From Pseudomonas costantinii (GTDB lineage: Bacteria > Pseudomonadota > Gammaproteobacteria > Pseudomonadales > Pseudomonadaceae), in the NCBI RefSeq assembly GCF_001870435.1, contig NZ_MDDR01000035.1:248001-312000 (forward strand): a stretch of DNA of 64,000 nt. The letters are read 5' to 3'. The position numbers and the translations under genes were made by a program. Numbering within the stretch: the stretch's first letter is position 1; every line of letters starts with the position of its first letter. This document shows positions 1 through 5,998 of this stretch, piece after piece. Under the pieces are notes generated by a model that saw only the letters and a list, made by a program, of their open reading frames with translations, searched no databases and was not told the DNA's origin.

Positions 1-212
1 AGTCCGCCAAGCAGGGCGCCCGAGACTGTACCGATGGTGATGCCGAGCGGTCCGGCAAGCGCGCCGACAGTGGCGCCTATTTGGCTACCCGTGAGTACGG
101 TACTCGCTCCTCGCGCAGCACCGCCTACGGCACCAACACTGGCCCCGATCGTCATGGCTATTCTGAGGAAAGCAATCTCTTTGGAGTTACAGCGAGGGCA
201 CTGAAATGGCAT
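1..212 (-). CDS. Partial zinc-ribbon / glycine-rich small protein of the ssrA island
   Basis: The reading frame starts with ATG at 212 and stays open to the left edge, so the C terminus is missing (70 codons visible). The N terminus holds a CxxC pair (Cys5, Cys8: QCPRCNSKEI), half of a zinc-ribbon knuckle. The rest is a Gly/Ala-rich stretch with repeated GAxxGA and GxxxG spacing, as in glycine-zipper membrane segments. Small proteins with a zinc knuckle followed by a glycine-zipper region are common in inovirus-like and P4-like integrated elements, which fits the Gp2-like gene nearby. No clear Shine-Dalgarno is visible, so the start is the least certain part. Function is unknown; a membrane-associated role is inference only. 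Confidence 0.6.
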   Translation of the reverse strand, partial: MPFQCPRCNSKEIAFLRIAMTIGASVGAVGGAARGASTVLTGSQIGATVGALAGPLGITIGTVSGALLGG

Positions 213-800
213 GGTTTTGGATTCCACGGTGGATGTTCAGTGTCGTGATATAGGCTTAAAAACCGTTCTAATTTTCGGGGAAGAACAGGTGTGCACCTTG
301 TGGCGGTGCCAAAAACCGGCAGTTTTCTGTAAATGCTATACGGAGTTAGTTCCTGCTGAAAACGACTCCAGTGCTCGATGTGCAGAGTTAGTTCTTTGCT
401 CGCCTTTGCGGCGCTTTTTGACTGCATTTTCGGCTGGAGTGGTTTGCTGGGGAAAAACTACCCGGATGCGTTATGGCATACGCACTGGCCCACATTAAGT
501 CTTCCATCTGAAAGATCAGAACAGCCCCATAAAGCTGAGCAGTGCCTGGATGCACGAGAAGCTGCTGAGTGTCCGGGGTAGCTCAAGGCATGTCAGGGCC
601 CAGAGACCCACGGTAAAGGTGACCTATCGTCGTTGCAAGCAGCAGGCCGGTATACGACTTCTACAGCGAAGCACTTGCTCAGCTTGAATCAGAAAATCTA
701 TCCCGGGCTCAGGAAAAAAATACTCGTCGCTGCCGACCTTTTTGTTGGATTGAGAGAGATTTAAAGTTCGATCACTCCCAAGCCAACAGCGAGAAGGCAA
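213..800. other. Island spacer without a convincing gene
   Basis: This 588-base stretch separates two island genes. Short open frames exist on both strands but lack ribosome binding sites and recognisable motifs. One plus-strand frame from about 625 to 893 has no ATG, overlaps the alpA-like gene and reads like a helical charged protein tail (DFYSEALAQLESENL in part). It could be the end of a decayed gene. Nothing else is supported. Confidence 0.4.
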
Positions 801-1031
801 GTGACAAATTCAACATCTGTTCCCTACCCGAGAATTTTACGTCTCAAGCAGTTGAGCGAACGCATAGGTCTAGGCCGGTCAACGATCTATGACCGCATGG
901 ACGCCCAGTCACCAAGGTACGACGCTACGTTTCCAAAACCGATCAAATTGGGGGCCTCGGCTATCGGCTGGATTGACTCCGAAATCACCACCTGGATTGA
1001 GCAGCGCATGTCTGCTAATGAGGCGCGCTGA
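801..1031 (+). CDS. AlpA-family helix-turn-helix regulator
   Basis: A 76-residue protein with the MerR-like winged-helix fold of the AlpA / prophage CP4-57 regulator family. The segment LKQLSERIGLGRSTIYDRM (about residues 14-33) is the helix-turn-helix. It is followed by FPKPIKLGASAIGWIDSEI, the family's typical wing, in which W57 belongs to the conserved GW(I/R) motif. The start is GTG with GAGAAGG just upstream. In E. coli, AlpA raises expression of the CP4-57 integrase intA and so promotes excision. Here the integrase gene lies about 2.6 kb away on the opposite strand, so control of excision is a reasonable inference but is not shown by the sequence. Confidence 0.85.
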   Translation: MTNSTSVPYPRILRLKQLSERIGLGRSTIYDRMDAQSPRYDATFPKPIKLGASAIGWIDSEITTWIEQRMSANEAR

Positions 1032-1417
1032 GTATAGAACTGGAACGTTATCAGGTGGTTGGGCTGAAAAAGCCTTAGCTATTTTATGTTGAGATCTCGC
1101 ACTAACTCTGTATATAGAATTCTTTCCTGTTTAGATTGAAAGGCCCGTTGTCGGTAGTGCTTTGGTTAGGGCTTTGTCGCGCTATTATTTCTGGTTTATA
1201 TGTTATTAGTAAATAGTAGTGTATTGGTGGTGTTCTTAATGGTGCCGTTAATAAGTAGGTGTTGTCATTCTTAATGACAACCTATGACTGTTGATGTGCA
1301 TGAGTATGTGAGTAGGAGGTATGTTTAGATAAACGAAGTGGATAGGGTTGATCAGTAACTGAGTAAGTCAGTAATTCCAATTGAGTGCCGAGTATGTGAA
1401 GAAATCAGGATGTGATT
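1032..1417. other. AT-rich island spacer with a perfect palindrome
   Basis: This 386-base stretch between the alpA-like gene and the HUH-protein gene is clearly richer in A/T than the core genome. It has no gene of credible size. It contains the hairpin listed at 1261-1281 and just before the next gene an AGGA at 1407-1410. It probably holds the promoter and control region of the downstream gene. Confidence 0.5.
1261..1281. repeat. Perfect inverted repeat upstream of the HUH-protein gene
   Basis: GTTGTCATT and AATGACAAC form two exact 9-base arms around a CTT loop. No U-run follows on either strand, so it is a poor intrinsic terminator. It lies about 140 bases upstream of a gene for a protein with a Rep-like HUH motif. 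It could be an operator or a replication-initiator recognition hairpin; the sequence alone does not decide. Confidence 0.6.
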
Positions 1418-2545
1418 ATGAGTATTGATATTGAGGAGCGCTATACGGCGCTCGTGAGTAAGATGGACGTACACATAAAAGGTGTCGGTCAGGTAGGAGC
1501 TGTAGACGCAGGATTGATCTGTACATTGAAAGACGCTTCTTTCTGTGTAGGAAGGCTAGTAAAGTCGCAAGGAGACGCATTCAGACTAACTGCAACAGAT
1601 GAGTACGGTTACGCAGGTCTTGAAAGCTACCCTTCCGGTAAATTGTTGCTCAGGTTGGTAAGGCTACACATGCCGGACGATAACCGGTTCAACGCCCTTT
1701 ATACGCTTGAGCCATATCTGGAGATGGCGATGGGTAAGGTTAAGGAGTTCGGTCTGTATCAGCTCTGCTCGTCCTGGAGGGCTACAGGGCCGGTGAGTGA
1801 AGTTGAAATGCTCATGAAGCATTTAAATGAGTGCGTGAATCAGATTCGTGAGAGTGTCAAGACCAAAGCTTTCCAGGCACGGCTCAACAGCTATCAGCGG
1901 TCGAGCAACAAAAACTACAAGGAGCTCACCGGGTACGTTGATGCTTTATTTGAGCGCTACTCCAGGCTGCTGGTGCTGAGGGTTGATCTTTCCTACTCGA
2001 AAGAGAACTCCAAAACTACGCAGGCAGTTGCTAAGCAAGATCGAGAGCGTCTGTTCGGAAACGCGAGGTCGAACAAATTGTTTGCCGACATGGTGGGCCA
2101 CATCTGGAAGCTGGAGCACGGGCCGGAGAAGGGCTTCCATTACCACATGATGTTTTTCTTTGATGGATCCAAGGTTCGAGAAGACGTGACCCTGGCTAGG
2201 CGGGTGGGTGAGTATTGGGCGGATGTAGTCACGAAAGGGCGTGGTCTGTATTTCAACTGCAATGCGAACAAGCACGCCTACAAGACCTGTGGGGTCGGGA
2301 TGATCGACCATACTCAGTCCGCGTTACGTGAGGCTTTGCGAGGCGCGGTGATCTACCTCACGAAAACGGACCTTTACATGAAGCTGCAAACTCAAGGCCG
2401 GGGTATGGGCAAAGGGTTAAGCCCTGCCCCCAAAGGCGTCCGTGGTAGGCCAAGGGCTGTTTCGTTGTCAAGGGAGTGCCATGGTCTAGGGGCATCACCG
2501 CAGAGGCCTCTTAGAGGCGGTGAAGGCAGTCTGGTCGATGAATAA
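1418..2545 (+). CDS. YagK/YfjJ-domain (inovirus Gp2-like) protein with HUH motif
   Basis: About 375 residues. The core VLRVDLSYSKEN, then LEHGPEKGFHYHMMFFFDG, is the signature of the YagK/YfjJ C-terminal domain family, which also includes inovirus Gp2 proteins. His241-Tyr242-His243 form an HUH-type metal-binding motif, as in rolling-circle replication initiators and relaxases. A Tyr-rich segment (GAVIYLTKTDLYMK) about 80 residues later could supply the catalytic tyrosine; that is inference. An upstream GTG at 1412 is in frame, but AGGA at 1407-1410 is well spaced for the ATG at 1418, which I chose. E. coli CP4-57 and CP4-6 carry members of this family (yfjJ, yagK). A replication role for the excised element is plausible but unproven. 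Confidence 0.8.
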   Translation: MSIDIEERYTALVSKMDVHIKGVGQVGAVDAGLICTLKDASFCVGRLVKSQGDAFRLTATDEYGYAGLESYPSGKLLLRLVRLHMPDDNRFNALYTLEPYLEMAMGKVKEFGLYQLCSSWRATGPVSEVEMLMKHLNECVNQIRESVKTKAFQARLNSYQRSSNKNYKELTGYVDALFERYSRLLVLRVDLSYSKENSKTTQAVAKQDRERLFGNARSNKLFADMVGHIWKLEHGPEKGFHYHMMFFFDGSKVREDVTLARRVGEYWADVVTKGRGLYFNCNANKHAYKTCGVGMIDHTQSALREALRGAVIYLTKTDLYMKLQTQGRGMGKGLSPAPKGVRGRPRAVSLSRECHGLGASPQRPLRGGEGSLVDE

Positions 2546-2569
2546 AATTCAATGCCGCTAATCTAGACT

Positions 2570-3289
2570 TTATCGCGCTTTAGCATGCTTGGTTTTTTCC
2601 CAAGCCTGATTAACGAGTACATCTTCACGTAGCCACGCGGTCAGCCATTTCTCAATATTTGAAATCTTTAGAGCAGGAATGTTATTTTTTTCAATAAATT
2701 CGGCCAAAGGATCTTCAAGGTGGTAAACGGCTTTAATCTTTGTTGGCCACCCATCCGCAGGTTGTCGCTCCACCAGTAGTCTTGCTGCCTCGGTTTTTAC
2801 CAGAAGGATAGATTTGTTTCGTGCTTGAGCATTTCTACTGTTCTGGCTCGAACGATTATCTGCTTCGATTGCATTTTGGAAGGCTGCAGATTTTTCTATG
2901 ATCTCGCCGACCATTACACTGGCATAGTTGGTGAAAGCCCATGCCCGATCACGATTTTTTTGTGCCTCAGCGGTGCTCCCCAGCTCAAGGTAAAGGCACG
3001 CATATCTCACTTGATGCAACAGTGTGTTGAATTCTTCATCCTGCTGTATGTGTTGTTCTTCCCAGCAAGTTTCTAATTCAGCTTGTAGTGCAGGGTGGCC
3101 TGTGACTGCGCGGATGCTCTCAAGCAATTGAGTATAGTCGTCGAGATTAAGTAGGGAGTCGAAAAAGTGATGACCAATTAAGTCATGATTTCTAGCTATA
3201 GCTTCATCAATTGTAGTGTTGCCTATGCGTTCATTCATGTTTGTTGTAACTTCTTGCGGTGCAAATAGCGGCTGGGCTCGTTTAATCAT
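2570..3289 (-). CDS. Unknown 239-residue island protein
   Basis: I do not recognise this protein. It starts at ATG 3289 with AAGGA seven bases upstream, so the start is well supported. There is no signal peptide, membrane span or cysteine motif. The sequence is rich in predicted helix. The middle (about residues 85-160) is charged and coiled-coil-like. The last 60 residues contain a Trp-bearing WPTKIKAVYHLEDPLAEF stretch and then ISNIEKWLTAWLREDV, which resembles the C-terminal helices of small DNA-binding modules (weak inference). It is convergent with the HUH-protein gene (24 bases between stops) and reads in the same direction as the integrase. Base composition is A/T-rich compared with the core genes, consistent with transfer. 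It is a cargo or regulatory gene of the island of unknown function. Confidence 0.75.
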   Translation of the reverse strand: MIKRAQPLFAPQEVTTNMNERIGNTTIDEAIARNHDLIGHHFFDSLLNLDDYTQLLESIRAVTGHPALQAELETCWEEQHIQQDEEFNTLLHQVRYACLYLELGSTAEAQKNRDRAWAFTNYASVMVGEIIEKSAAFQNAIEADNRSSQNSRNAQARNKSILLVKTEAARLLVERQPADGWPTKIKAVYHLEDPLAEFIEKNNIPALKISNIEKWLTAWLREDVLVNQAWEKTKHAKAR

Positions 3290-3655
3290 TATTTATTCCT
3301 TGTTGTTGATCATTAATACAGTTTCGCGCTTCATTAGCTGGCGTTGTGATGACGAGTAATATGCTGCTGCTTTTGCACGCGTGTAGTGGGAGGATAACTC
3401 AAACTCTAGATTTGTAGGCTTTTTGCAGTGTTGGTAAATTTGCTCCAGTCGGCCACCAAGGCGTGCCGCTTACCGAGAAAGTCTGAGCGGGAGTAAGCTC
3501 CTTCGGTCTGGTCGCTTTTATCATGCGCCATAGCCATCTCACATACCTTACGTGGGAAATGAGTACATTCCCCAGCCTGGTCTCGAGAGGACGATCGGGC
3601 ACCGCGCCTCGTGATTCACACGTAAGTCATATCATGCAAAATCGTGTGTATTACA
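3290..3655. other. Spacer containing the integrase relic
   Basis: This 366-base stretch has no intact gene. It contains the promoter region of the unknown gene ending at 3289 and, at 3406-3600, the decayed C-terminal part of a tyrosine recombinase. I saw no copy of the ssrA 3' end here. Confidence 0.5.
3406..3600 (-). pseudogene. C-terminal relic of a second tyrosine integrase
   Basis: Read on the minus strand in the frame ending at the TAG at 3406-3408, the sequence gives ...RSSSRDQAGECTHFPRKV, then CEMAMAHDKSDQTEGAYSRS and DFLGKRHALVADWSKF. This matches the C terminus of P4-like integrases, whose usual form is HGFRSSFRDWAAE...FPREVCEMALAH...EAAYRRGDLFEKRRALM..W. The H/W-box region and the tyrosine context (AYSRSD) are retained, but the HxxR box is degraded and an in-frame stop lies just upstream. 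The N-terminal three quarters of the gene are missing. It is not a copy of the neighbouring intact integrase, whose C terminus is of a different subtype. It therefore marks an older or second element at this site. Confidence 0.8.
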
Positions 3656-4900
3656 CTAGTGGGCTACTTTCCGGCTGTCATTGGTTGCGGACATAGAAAG
3701 GTTCCCGGTAGCCGCTTCCTGTATATGCTCGCTCCACCATTTCATCATTGGCCTTCGGCGCTCTATATAATCTGCCCGATTATAGGCGCTGCGCACCTCG
3801 TCCTTGTCCACGTGAGCCAGGGCAACCTCGATTAGTTCAGGATCCCAGCCGTGTTCGTTGAGGATGGTACTGGCCATTGAGCGCATGCCGTGGCTAACCA
3901 AGCGGCCTTCGAAACCCATGCGTTTCAGAGCCATATTGGCTGTTTGACTGTTGCAATGAGTACGGGGATTACGATCAGCCGGGAAGACATACTCGCGGTG
4001 CCCGCTAAGGGGCTTTATAGCTTCCAAGAGTCCCAAAGCTTGTTCCGTGAGTGGAATGATGTGAGTCCGGCGCTTTTTCATCCGCTCAGGCGGTATCGTC
4101 CAAATTTTCTTGCCGATGTCGATATCTGCCCATCGTGCGGTGGCTGCTTCTGCGGGGCGAGTCATGGTGTGAAGTTGCCACTCAATCAAGCAGCGTGTGG
4201 TCCTTTTGATACTTGCGTTTGCCACCGTCACCATTAGTTCATTGAGTTCGTCTGGCGCAAGCGCTGCCATGTTCGTCTTCTTGGGTTTCTTGAAGACAGA
4301 GCGAATTCCGCTCAATGGATTTGAGTGAATCAAGCCGGAATTCACGCCATAAGTCATGATCTCGTTAAGACGCTGGCTCAGTCGCTTCACGGTCTCAAGA
4401 CTGCCTTTTGTCTCAAGCGGTCTGAGCAATTTGATAACCGCCGGGGCAGTGATCGCTGAGATTGGGGTAGCGGCCAAGTCGGGAAAAACGTGCAGCGTGA
4501 GAGAGCGCCAGATGTCTTCAGCATAAGCAGTAGTAACTGAGTCTTTCTTGAGCTCGAACCAAGCGGTGGCTACGTTTTTAAAGGTATGTTCCGTAGTCGC
4601 TCTTAACGTTTGCCGATCCTCGTCACGCTTCGCTTTTGGATCAAGCCCCTGCGCCACCAGCTCCCTGGCCTCTACCGTCCGTTTCCTGGCTTGAGCCAAA
4701 CTCACCTCCGGAAACGTACCAAGGCCCATATTGATCCGCTTTTTGGTGACTGGGTGAATGTAGTTAAAATTCCAGAGCTTTGAGCCATTAGCCCTCACTC
4801 TCATCTGGAGGCCGTCGCCATCAGTGAGGATGTAGTCTTTTTCCTTTGGTTTTGCTGCTTTGACTTTGACGTCTGAAAGCCGAGTGGCTTGGGCACCCAT
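3656..4900 (-). CDS. P4-type tyrosine integrase of the ssrA island
   Basis: 414 residues from the ATG at 4900, which has GGAG seven bases upstream; the longer open frame to 5047 lacks a ribosome site. The N-terminal DUF4102 arm-binding domain (LSDVKVKAAKPKEKDYILTD, about residues 6-25, then GLQMRVRANGSKLW) is followed by a core-binding SAM-like domain. The catalytic domain carries Arg248 (TMTRPAEA), His337 and Arg340 (SHGMR), His363 (LAHVDKDEV) and the nucleophile Tyr373 (AYNRA). The gene lies directly downstream of ssrA in the same orientation, as intA does in E. coli CP4-57. It should recombine at the 3' end of ssrA. Paired GGAATAC repeats sit in its promoter region. All catalytic residues are present, so it looks functional. 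Confidence 0.95.
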   Translation of the reverse strand: MGAQATRLSDVKVKAAKPKEKDYILTDGDGLQMRVRANGSKLWNFNYIHPVTKKRINMGLGTFPEVSLAQARKRTVEARELVAQGLDPKAKRDEDRQTLRATTEHTFKNVATAWFELKKDSVTTAYAEDIWRSLTLHVFPDLAATPISAITAPAVIKLLRPLETKGSLETVKRLSQRLNEIMTYGVNSGLIHSNPLSGIRSVFKKPKKTNMAALAPDELNELMVTVANASIKRTTRCLIEWQLHTMTRPAEAATARWADIDIGKKIWTIPPERMKKRRTHIIPLTEQALGLLEAIKPLSGHREYVFPADRNPRTHCNSQTANMALKRMGFEGRLVSHGMRSMASTILNEHGWDPELIEVALAHVDKDEVRSAYNRADYIERRRPMMKWWSEHIQEAATGNLSMSATNDSRKVAH

Positions 4901-4918
4901 GAGAATCTCCGGTACTGC

Positions 4919-4970
4919 GTGTATTCCAAAAAATAGCAGTCGTGGGCTTGGAATACCACGTGGAATACAC
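4919..4970. repeat. GTATTCC/GGAATAC repeats in the integrase promoter region
   Basis: GTGTATTCC at 4919-4927 is the exact reverse complement of GGAATACAC at 4962-4970. A third copy, GGAATACC, lies at 4950-4957, directly repeated 12 bases before the last one and separated from it by ACGT. The cluster starts 19 bases upstream of the integrase ATG. Such a cluster is what one expects of arm-type binding sites for the integrase or an operator for an excisionase/AlpA-type protein. The assignment is inference. Confidence 0.55.
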
Positions 4971-5045
4971 GAATTGTAGGATGTGCTCAGATACCATCGG
5001 ACCCCGCCGGACGTGAAACCCGCGTATTTGCTGGATTTCAGGCAC

Positions 5046-5070
5046 AAAAAAAGACGCCCTTGGACGTCTT
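5046..5070 (-). terminator. Intrinsic terminator of ssrA
   Basis: On the minus strand AAGACGTCC pairs with GGGCGTCTT (one G-U pair) and a run of seven T follows. It lies 13 bases after the CCA end of tmRNA and between ssrA and the integrase gene. Confidence 0.85.
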
Positions 5071-5082
5071 TAGATGTTGAAG

Positions 5083-5479
5083 TGGTGGAGCCGGGGGGAT
5101 TTGAACCCCCGTCCGCCAGTACTCCGCTGTCGGTACTACATGCGTAGCCGTTTCTATTAAGTTAACCCTCAGCGACCCGAAGGGCAGGGTGCTTTGGGCG
5201 AGTTGTGTAAGTTTTAGCCGCTTCGTCCACAACGTACTGCACGGCGATTCTGTTCTATATGACAATCACTTTGGGTTTACAGACATCCCCTGGTGATTGC
5301 TGGACCCGAAGGTACCAGAAGCTCAGGGCTAAGGCTGCTTACGCAGCGAGAGCGAATTCCTGGCCGTAGTTTTCGTCATTGGCAACTATAAGAAGTTGCA
5401 ACAGTGGATTTACGAGTTCTGTTACCAACTCGGCATGCACCTAAAGTTTCGCGACCGGCGTCGAATCCTAAACGGCCCC
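5083..5479 (-). ncRNA. ssrA: tmRNA (transfer-messenger RNA)
   Basis: The 5' end GGGGCCGTTTAGGATTCGAC at 5479 and the 3' tRNA-like end with GGTTCAAATCC T-loop and GGCTCCACCA give a 397-nucleotide tmRNA. The resume codon GCC opens a tag frame encoding ANDENYGQEFALAA followed by TAA, 14 residues with the LAA degradation end; the E. coli tag is 10 encoded residues. tmRNA rescues ribosomes stalled on broken mRNA together with SmpB, whose gene is at 11643-12125. Its 3' end is a common integration target, and an island integrase sits directly downstream. The tRNA-like 3' half is intact, so integration has kept the gene functional. Confidence 0.97.
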
Positions 5480-5546
5480 GTGCTTGTAACTCGTTGTTTC
5501 ATAGTGAGTGACAAGCCTTTGCAGTGTACGCCATACGGTCACAGAA

Positions 5547-5566
5547 GGCCAACCCGAAGGTTGGCC
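5547..5566 (-). terminator. Hairpin downstream of the small secreted protein gene
   Basis: GGCCAACC-CGAA-GGTTGGCC is a perfect 8-base stem with a tetraloop. It is 17 bases after the stop of the secreted-protein gene. The following U-run is weak. Confidence 0.6.
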
Positions 5567-5583
5567 GTGAGCGGATGAGGCGC

Positions 5584-5862
5584 CTATTGGCCGCCTTTAT
5601 CGCTGTTCTGCAAGTCTTGAATGGCTTTGGAGGTGATCTCGATGCACTTCTTGTCATCGCCGGCCGCGTGAGCGGCCTTGGCCTGGGAGACGGCGGTGTC
5701 TATTTCGCCGCTTTTGCCACTGGTGTTGGTGGCGAGCAGGGCTTTGCCGTTGTTGATTCTGTCCAGGTTGATCTTGCAGAGGTCCGGGTCGCCGGCAGCA
5801 AAAACGGGAGAGGCCAGCATCGCAGCGGTAATGAACAAGCCAGCAAGAGCGGAACGCTTCAT
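5584..5862 (-). CDS. Small secreted protein of unknown function
   Basis: 92 residues from ATG 5862, chosen because AAGGAGAT lies at the right distance; an upstream in-frame ATG at 5907 would place basic residues before a clear signal peptide. Residues 1-22 (MKRSALAGLFITAAMLASPVFA) form a signal peptide with an AxA cleavage site. The mature part is small and charged (DLCKINLDRINNGKAL...), with two cysteines that could pair in the periplasm. The length and the helical pattern with Lys/Asp-rich AKAAHAAGDDKKCIE resemble small periplasmic proteins of pseudomonads annotated as hypothetical. It stands alone between ssrA and dld, on the minus strand. Confidence 0.8.
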   Translation of the reverse strand: MKRSALAGLFITAAMLASPVFAAGDPDLCKINLDRINNGKALLATNTSGKSGEIDTAVSQAKAAHAAGDDKKCIEITSKAIQDLQNSDKGGQ

Positions 5863-5998
5863 AGGGTATCTCCTTGCGAAAAAGGGCTCGACGCTGCTGG
5901 CTTTCAAGGCCTGCCAGCGACATCACTGATGGGCCTCGTTCGCAGAGGCCTATGCAGATGACTACGCCGGTGCGCAGGGGTTCGTTTTTCGCAGGTTT

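Noticed and set aside
211..581. Two overlapping plus-strand frames of 95 and 67 codons
   Set aside because: No ribosome site, Cys/Arg/Leu-rich random-like composition and no motif.
1200..1274. 24-codon hydrophobic peptide (MLLVNSSVLVVFLMVPLISR...) in the island
   Set aside because: It resembles a type I toxin peptide but has no ribosome site or antisense RNA evidence, and it runs through the palindrome at 1261-1281. Too weak to call.
3399..3602. 67-codon minus-strand frame in the island
   Set aside because: It is the wrong frame. The frame shifted by one base encodes the integrase relic listed at 3406-3600.
4994..5030. ACCCCGCCGGACGTGAAACCC resembling a degenerate tmRNA T-arm
   Set aside because: The similarity is limited to short GC-rich words; it does not align as an attachment repeat.
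1..5046. A second copy of the ssrA 3' end (attachment repeat) within the island part of the window
   Set aside because: I looked for the tmRNA tRNA-like end (GGGTTCAAATCCCCC and its complement) to the left of 5083 and found none, so the far attachment site must be outside the window.
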